A DNA stretch of 64,000 nt from Taenia hydatigena (GCA_036345935.2 JADWOT020000004.1:16547423-16611422), one strand, 5' to 3'. Shown: positions 37,279 through 56,100, counted from the stretch's first letter. Notes: generated from the sequence alone by a model not told the origin. Made by a program: numbers and translations.

Positions 37279-39305
37279 GTGAAGTTGGACGCGTCAGTGT
37301 TCTCCTGTAACTTTCTAGCCACTTTTACTGGCCTTCTTACATTCATTCCCATGACAGATTACACTGATGCCGTGAAAGGATGCTTTGGTTATGCTCTATA
37401 AATACGAGCACAATGGATAATGTTGTTAATGATGGTGGTAAATTTGGATGGAGGGATAGATTAACTTTTTCAAATCTTATAGTTTGCAAAAATAATGTTG
37501 CTTAAATCTAGTATTAGGTTGATTTGCGACTTGAGCTCATATTTTAAATGGTCAGCATTGCTACTTAAACCCTTGTAAGTAGAAGCATGGAGTAAATCTG
37601 AGGTGTCTAGCGGAGATGAAATAAAACCAAAGGTCGCTACTCAAAGACCTTTGTTTAGCCTTGAGAAAACCAGCTAGATCCACTCCCTTAGCTAACTAAA
37701 TGTGACGGAGGTTAATTGTTTCTGACCGGGAGATAACCTTAAAACCAAGCTGGAGTAAATTTCTCCCAGTAGTAAATCTCCTTTGGGGTCGGATCGAAAA
37801 CTATCCCTACTGCAACTATTTAAGGCCAAGAAATGCGGAATAGTCATGATAACAGGCATTAAGTCTTAATTTACCCGTCTCCACAAGACTCTACGAGAGT
37901 TAGCCGATGGGGACTAACACATTCCACCGTCACACACACGTCCACACGGGGCGATTGAATTTATATCGTTCCCATTCTCTGAGGCACGTACACGCCTCTT
38001 GAATTGTTTCTTTGAAGCATATTAAACATTATCACACTAAGCTTGAAGGCTATTTGACTTGCTAGGTCAGTATGCTTGACAGACGATAATGAGGATCCAA
38101 AATCGCCTTTGGATGCGTGAAATGGACACAAATCACTCTACCCCACTAAAGATGACACTACGAAGCATTTTTTGAATTACTCACTAGAAACTTAAGTAAC
38201 ACTTGCCACCAAAAACCCAACTTAATGGGCAAAGACTAAACCAAACCGGAGTTGACACGACGATCTTGTCGACATCCAATGGGAGGTGCCTCGACTAAAC
38301 CCAGTCCTCACAGAAGGCAGGCCCGAGCTTCCAACCTCACACTTAATCGCTATATGACCTTACGAAAAGGCCAAAATCATTGCAATGCATCTTGGCCTTG
38401 GAAGTGTTTGCCGCAGTAGAGCGACGCGAAACAAACGACCTACTTATTAATAAAAACAGACTCCAAAACTACACTTGGCATTCCCAAGAGGTTAACTCGA
38501 GAAGAAAAGACCCGCCTCCTCCTCTACTGTTGTACAGGCGGTAAAAACCATAACCAGTGAAAGAACACCTTCAAGAGAACAAAAAAGAACTCCTATCCCA
38601 TCCTTTGCTCCGTTAGTGCGGGAAAGGAGTGGGAGAAGGGAGGAAACGTCGCTCCCCATAGAGGGCTCAAATCTGTGCGTGAATTGGCCATCAAATAAGA
38701 GAAGTTATAATAAAAAATTGCGTTTATTAACACGTCGGAAGGGACCAGGTGAAGTCCCATCGCGTAAAAAGCGCCAACGAAGGCAGAGATTAGAGCGAGT
38801 GAATAGAGGATTGAAAGTACTCTGTAAAGGGAGGAAGTGGGTGAGGAAGGTTAATGAGACAAATCTCCTGAGAATGACACATAGTTCGATGGAACAGATG
38901 AAGTGGTAACTAGGAGGCAGCCTCCTCGGGCAGGGAGTAGATTGTCACTGAGGCCAGATAGCCGTTTTGAGGAAGAACCTATAGGGACAGTGAAATGCGT
39001 CGTGGACAGTCAAATCTGTGGAAAATCATCAGTCTAACACGACATTCGGTCGCCGTACCGAAATCACTAGCCTATGAGCCAACTGGTACCTTCAGCAGTG
39101 ACCAGGACCCTATAGATTGCATTTCCTAGCAGACACGAGGTACCTTGAGTGGAAGTAGTAGCAGGATTCTCTGTAGCCCATCTAAGAGTTCCAATGGACT
39201 ACCTTTGCTCCCCCACGATCCATAGAATGTCCGATGATAAACAAAATAACACCAGAAAAACTATCAACGTCGAAACTGTACCGGAGTAAACCGAACTAGT
39301 GTGCT
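37279..39305. other. Spacer between convergent dynein light chain and PHAF1 genes
   Basis: About 2 kb carrying the 3' ends of both genes. It contains one copy of the CTACTTA hairpin (37561). On the minus strand an AATAAA reads at 38723-38728, a candidate PHAF1 poly(A) signal about 580 nt past its stop. A basic 97-codon plus-strand frame at 38616-38909 looks like chance. No other gene is seen. Confidence 0.5.
37561..37582. repeat. CTACTTA...TAAGTAG hairpin, copy 2
   Basis: Seven-base perfect stem, 8-nt loop AACCCTTG, 280 nt past the dynein light chain stop codon. The loop end CTTG is shared with copy 1. Confidence 0.6.
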
Positions 39306-43272
<3,967 letters not shown>

Positions 43273-46200
43273 AACTGTAAAGCGTAGACAGGCAAATTCA
43301 AGCTGACCTCCGCGTGTCACAATACAAACAAATGCGCCACATAATTAAAAGGTATGAAATGTGGTTAAAGTAATCCAATTTTAGAGTCAGTTAAAAGATC
43401 ACACTAGCAGATATTTAGCAAATACTCTGTAAGCATTTCATTTATTGTGCGTTTTCTTTTTATTTATTAAGCACATGTGTTTTGATTTTTAGTACTTGTG
43501 AGACTTTAACTTTTCGGATCATAAGCTCTCACAAACTATATTCGTGTCTGAGTAAAGCATGTAAAAATTTAGGGGCGATGCTTTATGTAGTGACTAAAAA
43601 GCCGATTTAAGCAAAAAGATTATCTAAGTTTTATGAATGTTTCACCAGGGTTTCAATTGAAACTTGGAGCTGCTTCCTGATGTCAACGCTTTCCTCACTC
43701 ACCGTATTTGTACAAATTTGCCTCCTCATGCAAAATGACTTAGAGTTGCGTTATTTTTCACCACAAATCCAAAAAAATTTGGTGTTGGCTATAAATGGCT
43801 GAATATAAAATGGCTTTCATTGAGCAGGTTTAAGTAGATGATGAACACAAACCCATCCATTAGAAGAAGCCTAGCTATTTCTGAAGCAACACAATTTCTA
43901 TATGATTCGCTCTACTTGTAGCATCCCAAGACCTCCTTGAAGGCAAAAAAGCATAATACTAGGGCAGAAATTACACATATTTAGCAAACAGAACGACTAG
44001 GGCTGCTGGCATTGCTCGGAGGCCAGCTAACACGGCCGTGGTAGTGTGGCCACACAAGTGATCGTAATTGAAACTGGTAGCTGAGCGAACAAAGCATTTC
44101 AATACTTTATTTAGCTCTCTGCAGTACTTGCATAAATACTTTACATAAAAACGGTCCTTGTACACGGCTTATCTGGTTATATGGGACCTAGATGATACAG
44201 CGTACAGAAATGAGAATGGAATGAAATTGAGGGGAGAACTAAACGTCGATTAGAAGCCTTATATATTTTAACTTCTGTCTCCATAAAATATCTCGATTTT
44301 TGAGCCATTATTCGTGCAAATAGCAACTGTCGCACAAAACGCCTCAATTGTAGAGCCTCCATCGACACTTTTATGTTTAATGGCGACCCGCCATTTTGTT
44401 TCCACTCTAGTGTTGTCCAGTTATGTATCCTTCTGGATTCATTTCAGCTAAGAGAGATGGAAGAGGCATTGCATACCCTCTTAATCGACTTCTCCACCCA
44501 AATAGCATAAACAGCTCCATAACAAGCACTTTCAGATTACTCACGGCCAGTGCTATTTCGATAGGTAATGGCCTTCCTAGAGAACACAGGACTAAAATGT
44601 TCGTCGAAGGTTGACGCCATTACAAAATCGACACAAACTTACACTTCTGCAGCCCGTGTCCTTCTCCCGTCACACCTAGGCTTAGCATTCAGGATTCAAA
44701 AACAAGGTGGTCGTCCCATAGGATCAGGCTCACTTCCTGCTCTGAGTCTCATAAAGTCCAAAGAAAGCATAGCACTGAGACGGAATGTGAATGAGGGCTA
44801 CTACCATGACTTGAAGGCCTTGGCGGCCATCGACGGCACAAAGATGCAGCCTTGATCGCCCTCAAAACCAAAACGAGGATTCATTCATATAAATCCTCCA
44901 TAAAAACCACCATTTGATTCCGATCTCTTCGCTTGACGGGCAGTAGGTTGCTTTCGAGCCCTATAGATGTAAATTTGGTGGAACTACCTCTCGAAACCTT
45001 GTGACCATTGAGCTTGAAACCACTTTTCTAAACTAGAAAGACAACAAATTTGAGCTTCTTGGTAGGAAATGCTCTTGCCAATTGTCAAAAGAAAGCGTTT
45101 GCTTAAGCAACACTCCCTTACTCCGACCACAGCATTCCGGTGAAGTTGGAGAGTTTTTATCCCGTAAAATACCACTGATTTTGTTTGTTACGTGTCGTGC
45201 TACTGTTCACTAGAACTGCCAATTGAGTGGAAAAATGCGCCTTGTTTTTTACTTTTAATAAAATACTCCTCTAATGTCTTAGCTTAAAGATATGGGACAA
45301 ATTCTTGCCCATTTCGCGAGCCACGGCTGTATGGCAAATCCTATTACTGGGTGGAAGAGGTCTCCGACTCACCCCGGAGGATGCTGAAACTCACGCCAGT
45401 AGGAAAGTAGGTTAAGCATCAATTTGTTGAGAACCTGAGAAGCGACAAGCCTGAGCAGAGTGGCTGTCACCACATAAAGGCCACAGCGGAGAACTGGAGG
45501 CCTCGGTTTCGCTCCACCGGCTGTTGGAACACACGGTCATGCATGACCAAACACCCCAACCACCGCTCAAGTTATGGCCATGGCGAACTCAAGCTGATTG
45601 CGCTTTTTGCTACCGCCCAACTGAATTCACCATGCACCTATCGCAAACGGGGGTTTTCTCTATCACCTGCCTACGTTTATGACCAAGATGTTCGTGTTGT
45701 CAATACAAGTAGGGTCAATTGACCCGACTGACCTCTTATTGGAGCCTCCATTCATACCCTAATGAGCCGCCTTCTAGGAGGTCAGTGCTAATGTAATTTA
45801 TCGCGCCTCATCACCCTCCTTCACCAAACATCCTCACATAGAACAACTAAACCTCCCTTATGCGCACTTACAAAGCATTGATAGACAAAAAAAGGTTGAA
45901 AAAACCCGGAGTCACATATGTGTGACGCTATTAATGGACGTGCTAATCAAACCTATGTAATCTATTATTTTAGACATTATTAGGAGTGTTTGTTTTTGAA
46001 AAACCACACCCTTGCTTAATAATTGTTCTGCTTCTGACGAAATTGCGCTACATTTAATTTCATTGGTTGGACTACTCAGAAGCACCACCTCGTCAAGGCT
46101 GCTACTAGTCGAATTGGGGATAACACCCTGGATCACTTAATTAAACACACTTTTTGAATGTAGGGAGACGGACTGTGACACGTAGGTATTGGTATTCCGG

Positions 46201-47199
46201 AGCAAGAGCCCTTTCCCTGAGGGTAGGCCTCGCTACCATTGAACTCATTCACTAAGGCATTGAGACTGCAAAAAGTTAATCGGACTGTTGAAGTTGTTGC
46301 CACTACAGTTTAACAAATTTCATAGATTTATTACCATTTTTTGACTAGACACCAACTTTTTGCCTCTGTAAGCGGAGAAAATTCCACTCCTGTTCCCCAT
46401 CTGTTCACGTGATTGTCTGGCGTTTAACTTTAGGGGAATGTGACAACCACTTTGGGGTTTGGGGAAATACCATTGAAAGAATGTGAAGAACAGGAATGAG
46501 GAGAAGTCTCACTTCCCACAGGTAAGGTTAAATAGATGCCATGAGATATGAGGTATTCCTTGGTGTTGACAGTACTTCCTTCCCACTGTCTTCTGTGAGC
46601 AGTTTCCCTTACGCATCGCTTGAGTTTTATCAAGGCAATAGATCTCGGTCGTAAGTGCCTGAAACTTGGGGTAAAAATTTGCGCTTTTAGTCTATCGTTA
46701 CACAAATCAGGCTTGGTCATGTCCTGGGGAGGGATCGTTTGTTTACATGACACTTGAATGGGAAGGAAATTTACTTTTCATCAAGGGTCAGTCACTATGA
46801 GGACCAAATTCCAACCTAAAATGCATCCACCCAAGTCGGTGTAGGCCCGGGGCTACAAGTGCGACTATTGCAAATGAAGCATTACTTTCACCTCTACCTG
46901 TCTGTTTGCCCGTCCTTTTTTTTCACATACAATACAGACGGATGGCACGCTTGCATGCACCCCGCGTCAAAAGGTCACCACCGAGATTTTAAGCAGGACT
47001 GAGGCCCAGCAGATTGGCCCCGGGTGGCCAATAGGCTGTGGCCAATGGCAAGAGAGTATACACACACACGTGCGCACGCGTGCAAATACAGACGCGCCCA
47101 GCAAGAAAGCGAGAAAATCAGATAAAACGAGGCCAAGGGAAAGAACAAACGAAGGATAGCGAGAAAGATCATGTTTAAGGCGAAGTTAGGGTGGAGAAA
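43273..47199. other. Divergent spacer between PHAF1 and the SLC4A11-like gene
   Basis: About 3.9 kb between two head-to-head genes, expected to hold both promoters. It contains one palindrome copy at 45911 and an AC/GT-alternating stretch (about 47059-47085) close to the SLC4A11 start. Open frames of 60-110 codons on either strand carry no recognisable motif. No TATA box could be assigned. Confidence 0.5.
45911..45926. repeat. Palindrome family copy 6 (GTCACATATGTGTGAC)
   Basis: Intact 16-bp copy in the spacer between PHAF1 and the SLC4A11-like gene, followed by GCT. Confidence 0.75.
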
Positions 47200-50100
47200 A
47201 TGCCCCTAAAAGGCGAGGATTTCTTGCAAAAGACTGCCACAATCCCCTCCATCATGACACGCAATTCGGAGTCACCGGAATCCCCCGAGTCGTCATTGCC
47301 TCGGGACCGACCGAGTATGCAGTTGCTCACACTACCCCCATCGGGTCGCAATTACTCTCGCAATTGCAGCATTGCTTCATATCGCTCGGAGGATGCTCTC
47401 AGCAATCTCAGTCTTGGGAGCCTTCTTCCACCCGATTTGGACGACGAAATTCTTTGTAGGTTCCGTTTTTATTCCATCCCCTTCGAGGTTTACTCTCCGT
47501 GATTTAAATGCCTTCAATCATTAAAATCCATATTTAGGCTTATTGATGCGCGTCAATATTTGCGGTTGTAAAATTTAAAAGCTTTCATAGCGGAGACAAT
47601 CATATCCACTTCTGAGTTATTCTAAAGTTATCATCGTCTTTTGCTGCTGTCACAAGCATAAAGGAGCTTTTTAAGATATCAAAATAATAACGAATCTTTT
47701 GGAAGCTTTGACGAGCAGAAGTGAATACATTTCGAGCTTGGTCGAATTCGTACATTATTATTTGGAGTGTTTGGCTGTCACGATTCTTCAAAATAAGATT
47801 TCACTACTTTGCGCAACGGTTGGATATAACATCAAATTTCTTAAAAGATTACCGGCGTCAAATGCGTGTTCTGATGTTTTTTTTCGCATATTTTTGAGAG
47901 TGTACCTCCCATTAATTACAAGGGGGACTCAGAATGATCCCAGCAAAATGCACTTCGTTAATCGCACATCATCAATACCTAAGTTGGTCGATCCCGCTTA
48001 AATATTTAGAATGCGATTCCTGCCAAGTTAACTTCCCAAGCCATTTTTAAGCAGAATATACCCACGCATAATTTTGGCTTATAGAAGAAATTTAGGACTT
48101 TTTCGTTCCTTCAGGTCATATCTACCACTTTGTAAATAAAATATTTTCCCCGGAAGTAAAAAGGAATGCCAAATATTTACAAACAGGACGCGATTTTTTT
48201 TATACTATGGCTTGTTATTTGACTGACTTTTCGTCATTTGCATTTGAGGTAAGCACTGAAGTAATGTGTTTGTTTTCATTGCATTTAAGGGTTAAAAAAT
48301 AACCGAAAACTCGCGGAAACTTAAAATCATTTGCACAATTGACACCAAAAACAAATTTAATGTGACCCAGTCAATTTTCCTAACGATGGGTGCCTTCAAG
48401 TCACATCTTGCCAATCATCAAGTCGATAAGCCTTACTTCCCTCCCAGTTTGAGCCCTAAGTGTGATGAAAGTGCATGATTAAGTTTATGTCATACACGTG
48501 TATTGCGGACAGTAACTAGCTTTCCTTCTTGCCGTCTTGATAAATATCGTTGCAGACCTCCTAAGTTGACATTGACAGTTGTTCGCTAATAATAAAGCCT
48601 CTGCAGGATTTTATGCAAGGACCGCGTACACTTGACTCAATTGGAAAACTTTTCAGTGATTAAAGCACTTTGCTGCTGCTGCCACTCAAAAGCAAACTTT
48701 AGAGTTGTGTTAATGCGCTTTTTAATTGATGGTTGCTATGCCTAACCTCCGCTCTTGAAATGATTTCATGTGACTGGACTCTAAATCTAAATACCAGGCA
48801 TTCTGCTATCTTCGCTATCCCTTTTCTTTTTTTATAAACGAAGGGTTTAAGTGCAAAACATAAATTTGCCTTTCTGATATGAAGTACATCGTGTGGGGTA
48901 AAAGTAATTAGAATCAATCAATTTGATGTTTAAGTGGCAGTACAATTGCCAACGATAGTCAAAGAAACACTTAAGGGGGCATATTCGAGCCTCAATTCCT
49001 CACCTATATGTAATTTAACGTTTGTCTTTGAAAAAATAATATTTTAAGGGTTAATGCTGCAGATATTGGTTGAGTTAAGCATCTTTTGTGGTCATAACAT
49101 CCCTCAGCGCAACTTCAAGGTAGGCACAGCCCTCCCTTCCTTCCTACAGGCACACGCAAGGGTGGAAGTAGGTTGACCGACATTGCCAATCAGGCAGCCC
49201 AGTATGCTTCTATAAGTGTATGAAATTCCTCCAAAACAGTAAGGAGTACTTGTGTTTAGTTATGTGCGTTGAGACGGTCAACGTTCCATAGTTATTCAGA
49301 TTGACCTTAAACTCTTTTATCCCCTTTGCTAACAACTAAAGCGCACGGTAGACGGAGATGAGAGGGAGGAATTCCGCAGTATACCGCCTATGTTTATGGC
49401 AAGAGACTGCTGATGAAAAATGGCAATTGGGCATAGAACACACAGATTTCCGATGTGCTTTAGCATGACAGGCGATCAGAAGGGAAGCATGTCTCTGTCG
49501 CACAAGGTTGCGTTTCGCGGTTTGCTTTGCGCGAAAAACAAGTTGAGCGCAACTTACACTTCCTCTTCCTGAATTGTCAGGAGTTTTAGTCGACTGAAGA
49601 TGGGCTTGTGCCTCCGTGATAAGGGGAAGGGCGGATGAATAAAGGACTCTCATAGTTAAACATGTGATTTGCAAAATGCAATCACCAGCCTCTTGGGAAA
49701 CCGTGTAGATGTTCCCTCTGGCCACCCTGTATAAGACCTCCCGTTGCTCATTATAAGGATTATTCATAACCGCTTTCCGAGTGCGCTCATGCTTCGATGT
49801 CATTCCATCGAGAATTTTCGCCAACTTTGCCATCCATCTCAGGCATCCTCCTTCTGTATTACCTAGGTGTGACAGCCTGCCAACAAAATCAGGGCCGTTG
49901 TTTAGAGCACGCACAAATGCAACATCGATTCACAACCTGTAGCACAAGTGGTGGGTAGGGGCTTAGCAAGGACGACCGGACAGCCGTAAGCAAGTGCCAC
50001 TTCTTCATACACCCTTCTATGGGTCACAGGAACTAGGGCTAAGTACAGACCACCTTGAAGTCAGGCAGTGGCGATTCCAAGTATGCGCTATCAGAGAGGA

Positions 50101-53100
50101 GCTATCAACGTAAAAAACAACAACTCGGCTTGGATTTGAATCCTGGCTTTACCACTTATCCCCTTGACACTACATGTGGGGGGGAAGGGGGGGGGGGTTG
50201 AAGGAAGATGACACACATTTAAATTGGCGACTTGTTTATGTAAACGAGCAAAACCCTCAAAACGGGGCATTCAAAAAATACAATAAATTTATTAGAATTT
50301 GCGGTTATTCCTCCAATAAGGCTACGCCCAAATTTAAATGCCAAGCTTGTCAAAACTTACCTCGTGTATGGATACAGGAGGTTAAGTAATGGCGAATGCC
50401 AATTTACAACCCGATTTTGGATTCCACTCGCATCTATTCAAAAACAGCGCCGACTGAATGGAGATCTTAGTACAAAAGTTGCCAGAACTATTCGGAGGTT
50501 GACTGTGCTCCTGCCCCGGTTCCACTCTGCTCCACGAGTCGACCATTGATGCTTCAAGTCGGGACGAGGTTTACGGCATTAAACCTACCATTTCTAATGA
50601 CGTTATCATGATTACGATGAACAAATTAAATCACCTTAATTAGCATGTTTATTGGTGAGTTCGTCAACAGAGTCACAAATACGTGACATTTGATACCCCA
50701 CGTCGGTGTATGATAACTAGTCGCAGCAACTCATGTATCGCAAACAGATCGGTTATAGGTACCAAACTGGCTTTAATTTAAGATAACTGGGTTTTTGGGC
50801 TTCCCTTTTTTTAAAAAATAGCCGCAATTAAATTGATTGGTTAGGTGGTCCGAGTGCTGATTGCGTAACCGACCAATGAAAAGGCGGCTGAGGGAGATGG
50901 AGCATTTCCACAGGGATCGCAGTCCTCTATCGACAAGCCAAATTACGAAATAGCCTTCTCTGCTAATTTACTACGTGATAGCCTAGAAATCGTGATGCAT
51001 AAGCCTCTCACCACCTAGACGATACACTATACTACTTATTTGCACTACGGGTAAGTAGTATTTGAAAACGACAATTCGAGGAAAAAGTCTGCCCAAAGGT
51101 ACATAGTTTGGATGACTTTTACTAACTGGAGACTCATATAGTAAGTAGAGGGTGTTACCACGATGAGAAATCACATGCAACTCCACCCCCTCAAGGGTTC
51201 CGGTGATTAGTTGGTTCCTACGGCCAAGTCTACTTCCCTTCTGAAGCAAAAAAAAATTTTCAATCCAAGTTAAAGCCGGTGTTATCTTTAACCTCCTGAG
51301 CATAAAGGCCTAAAAGGCGTCTTTTCCTTGAGGTAATGCTGCTTTTTTGGATTCCGCTTGAAGGATCCACTACAGAATTGGTACCGCATAAACCAGTTCA
51401 AATCGGTGGAAGCGCTTTTCCACAGAGAAATTAACCTCTCTTCTTTGGCGGTGAACCAAAGAGACGTGGGTTTTGCCAAGTACGAAAAACTCATTTACTA
51501 ATGTAATAGAAGGTCATAAATCAGCAGTCTCCATCGGGTAGATACAAGGCCGTAGGTGTGACTAATCGTGCCATCCAGAGGATGAAAGCGTTAAGCAACG
51601 TGGACTTGAATTTATTGGTTCAAAGTACCCTCTGCCATATCAAATGCTACCATATTTGCTACAAGATGACGCAGTTCTGAGAGCACTTCAGCTCACCGAC
51701 CCACAGCAAACGCCAGTCTTCTGCGTCCGCTATGGGCAGGAGCGGAGCGGCTAAAGCGTTTCCTGAGCTAAACATAGGCCAGATAAAGGCTTGATATGGT
51801 CTGCGTGCAGTGCCTGAATTCCTTCGCTGTCAACGCCACAAGATGCCCGAGGCTGCAAAGAACGTTGCCATAAATGGAGTGTTGTAACTCCAAAAAGAGG
51901 ACATCTAAACCATCGGAGACCAAGGAGCAGTTATTGGAGCATTCCACGCGGAAACTGACGTCTGTGTCACCTAGAGAGACAGTCTCTAATATCAGCTTCT
52001 ACAGAGTACTTGAACATGTCCCGAGTGTACGAAAACCATCGCTATAAGGGGAACAAACTGGGAACTCCCATTCTTCTGCTCATTTCACAGGTTAGAGTGA
52101 GGTTATTGAGCGCCCTCGAGTGAGAAGGGTTTAGAATAGTCTCCCTTCTCCGTGCTTGCTCAGTTGATTTGCTCCAGTCGTTTCTAATTGCCACGAGGAC
52201 ATATTGAACCCCACGAAGAGGTACGTCCGCCTGCCTGCTTTGTGTATGTGGTTTATTTTATCCCAATGCAGAAGGTGGGGAAAGAAAAAGGGGACTAAAT
52301 AGTTTTCCTCCCAGCTAATTACAGTTTCAGAGGTCCACATCACCACCACCGCCACCATCATGCCTCAGACCCGGCCCGAAATCATGGCTGGTTGGAAGTT
52401 AAATCAACTCATCTTTCAGTCTGTCTCTCCTGACGGGTGGATGCAGATACGGAGTAGGCAGGGGCAAAAAAAGGACAGAGGTAGAAAAGACACCAAAGGG
52501 GGAGGAGGAAATTACCAAGTCAACTTGCCTATATTTGGTGAAAAAATTTACCCAAGTATTCCAGATATGCGGCCTCACTCGCAGTGCCCACTTCATTTCC
52601 TTCGAGGGTGTAAATGTGGACTTGGGCCATTAAATCACCGCAATAAACTTCATGTCGTCGGTAATTTGGTAAAACCTAAAGCCTCCCATAAAAATTTGTG
52701 ATTTTGAGCCATTTTACAGTGGAATTTAGTTTCCTGCAAGACTGCTTTTGAAGCCTTTTGGAGGCATCTCTTGTGACCAACTCGCCAATCTCACGTAATA
52801 ATTTTAACCCTTTTATTCCTTTCTAATCCAAGTAAAGTCTCCCTGTTCCGAGATACATTTAAATTGTCGTAAATCGTTTAATTGCGACAGATTCCTACCG
52901 TTAAATGTCCTTTATGATAATTTTAGAGCATTTCTTGGCAGTCTATCCCGCTAGCTGCATGGAATAGCTTCAGTAGTGTGGACTTTTATCCCTACCTGTG
53001 AATTCGCAGCCCACCTTTCCGCTCCTCGATGCCTCATATTCTGCCTTTAGGGGAGGAGAGAAGAATGAGAGGACTCCGAGAGGCGTAGAAAAGTCCCACT

Positions 53101-56100
53101 CTGACGACTTAGTGAATCGCATGACTTCGGTATAAATGTAGAGAGGGATGGGTGAGTTGGTAGTTAAGCAGACAAGAATGCAATCTGTGCCGTCAAGATG
53201 GTGATTAGAAGCCGAGGACACATCATTTTCCTTCCAATGTCCCATATCAATCAAGGTTCATTTTCGAAAATACTACTTGTAAAGCAATTTAAGTAGGAGG
53301 GTGATTAAACGTCACCAGTTCACCTTCCATTACTGCGGCTATTGGACGAAACCCAATTCCGTTCGGTATAACATTCGAACGTCTTTTTTAACCATGGTGA
53401 CATACCTCGAGTTTTTCTATCACTTCGACTCTGATCGACTTCCTCAGGGTCTGCCCACCTCCCCTCTGCAGACATCGTAAATGGCCTAAAGCTTTAAGTC
53501 CGAGACAGACCTTTCATCTGTTCACTTGGAGCAGGGAGAGAAAATCGTCTTTCAATTTTTGAAAGGAGCTTTTTAAGTTTTTTTCGTCCGTGATGACTTG
53601 GAAAGTCTACTGCCTGATCGACCGACATCGCAAGTCATCTACAAGATAGACGAGGTACAGAAGTCAGGTTATTTCATAGCTAATTTTGACCCCCCTATTT
53701 TACAGAAATTGGTTCCTCTTGCATCTTAAAAATGTCATAGCAACCAAGCTTGATGAGTAAATGCAGTTTACACTTTGTTACAAAAGCTCCCCAACATGGC
53801 CGGTCTTTTTACACACTCGCGGAGACGGTGGAAACGATACATTTTCGGTCGCATTCCTACTGCATGAATGAGTAAATCGTTCTTACCGCCTCATCCCCCT
53901 CCTCGTATTAATGCAGTCTTCTATAAAATGCCTTTTAGCCGAAGATAGCCTGGTAAGTAGACAATGTCCTCCTCGAGGTCGTCACGTACATACGGTCGGT
54001 GGCCCAGGGCGTGAAAACGAAAAAAACGACCGTGAAAGTGCAGGAATACGCACTGGATCGGTGGGCATTTTCGTGTCACCCATTACATGTACCTCTAAAG
54101 CCAGTTACTGAGCCCACGACCTGCGACCTTTACTGCGGTCCAACCAATCAAACAGCGGCGTTGGGAAATAAAATTGGGTTTATAGGGTGGTCGTTTGATG
54201 AATTTGAAGCATTTCCGGGGTTCTACTTCGAGTTACCCCAGTATTGAGCCAGAGGGTGGAAAAATAGTTTAGGATCTACAAACTCCCTGCATTTTTCGGG
54301 GCGAAGCGCCTCGGGAAGAGCTTTACCCGCCATCACTTGAGCAGATTGAGTAGTAGGATTATAGGCTGGTTCAGGCCTCAGATATCCACCTCAAAATGTT
54401 GTTTGACCATGTCAACTTCTCAACTCTGGGAAAGGAAGAAGAAATTTGTCCCTCCACCGCACATTTTTAGGACAGGTTCTGCGTCCCAGGGTAAGAGCTC
54501 TCCCAGGACCAATTCTATGCGAATTTTGCAAGACTGCGTAAATCTTTGTCCTTTTTAGCATTAAATGCACGTTATCAGGTCCTCCACACTTCTCCCCTTG
54601 CCATCCCTACTCCCAGGGCTACCAGCGACAGCGCTAAAGCCACTTTTTTCAACCTTCTAATGCGTGCTTCTACTTAAGTGATTGCCTTTTCTTTTATTGA
54701 GCAAATAGTGAACAAAAGTTTTTCTCCTCAATTTCACAGCCTGTCATCCCTCCTGTCTCGTGCTCTCGCAGTTGCAGGTGAGTGGAAGTAGTGAAATGCG
54801 CCTGTTTTTAGTTAATACTTCGTTGAAAGTGCCTTCGAGGTTGTCGAGTCATGAATTCCACTAAATTGGCGATAAATCACCAGTAATGCCTTGGTGGAAA
54901 GCGGTTTGACAGGCATTGTTATGCCTTCTTCATCGCAAAAAAAAAATACAAAGAGGGGACGCAAAAACGACAGTAGAGCTTAATAAGCTTCGGGTTAAAA
55001 CTTAGCTACCGAGGTACACGAGTCAAAAGGTTAGGAGAATCCCCAACTCTGTGGGGTTTCGGGGAGAGGGGGCCTTCATAAAGCCGGTAATGGAGAAGAC
55101 GAGTTACAAATTATCCTTCCAATGGCCTCATACTTGCTTGAGCATGGCCTTTAATTGCGCCATGGTATAAAAAACCCTTACTTTATGGTTTTTTAGTTAA
55201 GGAAAATAGCGCCGGCCTAGGGAGAAAAACGGTACTATCGGCGCTGTCACTTGATTGCAGACAGTAATTTCTCAGTGATTAATTAAAGACTCATTTAAAA
55301 TAATTGGCGTAAAAAAATAAAAAGGCATATTTAGGCAAATTTATGCAATTAGAACGTAAACTTCTCGTTACTAACAAAATTGGACGAAATGCGTTAAATT
55401 TAGCGTATGTCTACTGAGGCTTGCGCAACTGAAAATGTAACTGAGCAGAATGTGTCGCTTGCGTAGAACCTTCCGCTGAAGGATTTCTCTGCTGAGGTGC
55501 GAGCCAACATGGACATCAAAATGTTTATCAAGGGCGCGACTCTCCTGCTTGACCTGGAGGCCTCTTCCATCGAGGAAATCATTCACGACATGTTGGAGGC
55601 TGTCTTCACCGAGACGTCTAGCCATGCCAATCACGCGGCTACTACTCTCACTGGTGGAAGTGGCATTCATCGTCACTTTCTTACACCTAATCACTCTCCT
55701 CACGGCTCGACCCTGGAGTGTGGGGAGAGCCACAACGTTACAAATACCAGCGGCATCAGCAACAGTGGTGAACACGTGCATGGCCGATCACACACGCTCA
55801 CACGGACCAGTGGAAGCGGTCTTTTTGCTGCGACCACAAAGCTGTCCGCGGTGAATAGGGTGGAGCTTATTGAGGAGGCGAAGAAGGCTCTGCTGCTGGA
55901 AATTCGACAAGATGATCTTGCCTGTAAGTTGTTAGAGAGGAAGCCCTAAATCCATTGTTTCGTTTCATTGGGACTGAAAAGGAAAAAAATGTAGTCTAAT
56001 AACAGCAATACAATTAAAGTTATTATGGCTCAACGGAAGACAATTTTCAAGCTAGAAATAAATTTACGCTCCATTAGCAATCAAGTCTAATTTGGAACTG

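Larger units (their letters stand above)
47456..54739 (+). other. 7.3 kb first intron of the SLC4A11-like gene
   Basis: No conserved exon was recognised. It holds one palindrome copy (50672), two hairpin copies (51031, 53273), a G-rich tract (50178) and a 192-codon antisense open frame (49336-49914). The size contrasts with the 243-417 nt introns further down the gene and suggests regulatory or repeat content. Confidence 0.5.

Noticed and set aside
38616..38909. 97-codon basic plus-strand frame
   Set aside because: Arg/Lys-rich because of purine-rich sequence; no splice sites, start context or recognisable motif, and it overlaps the likely PHAF1 3' UTR.
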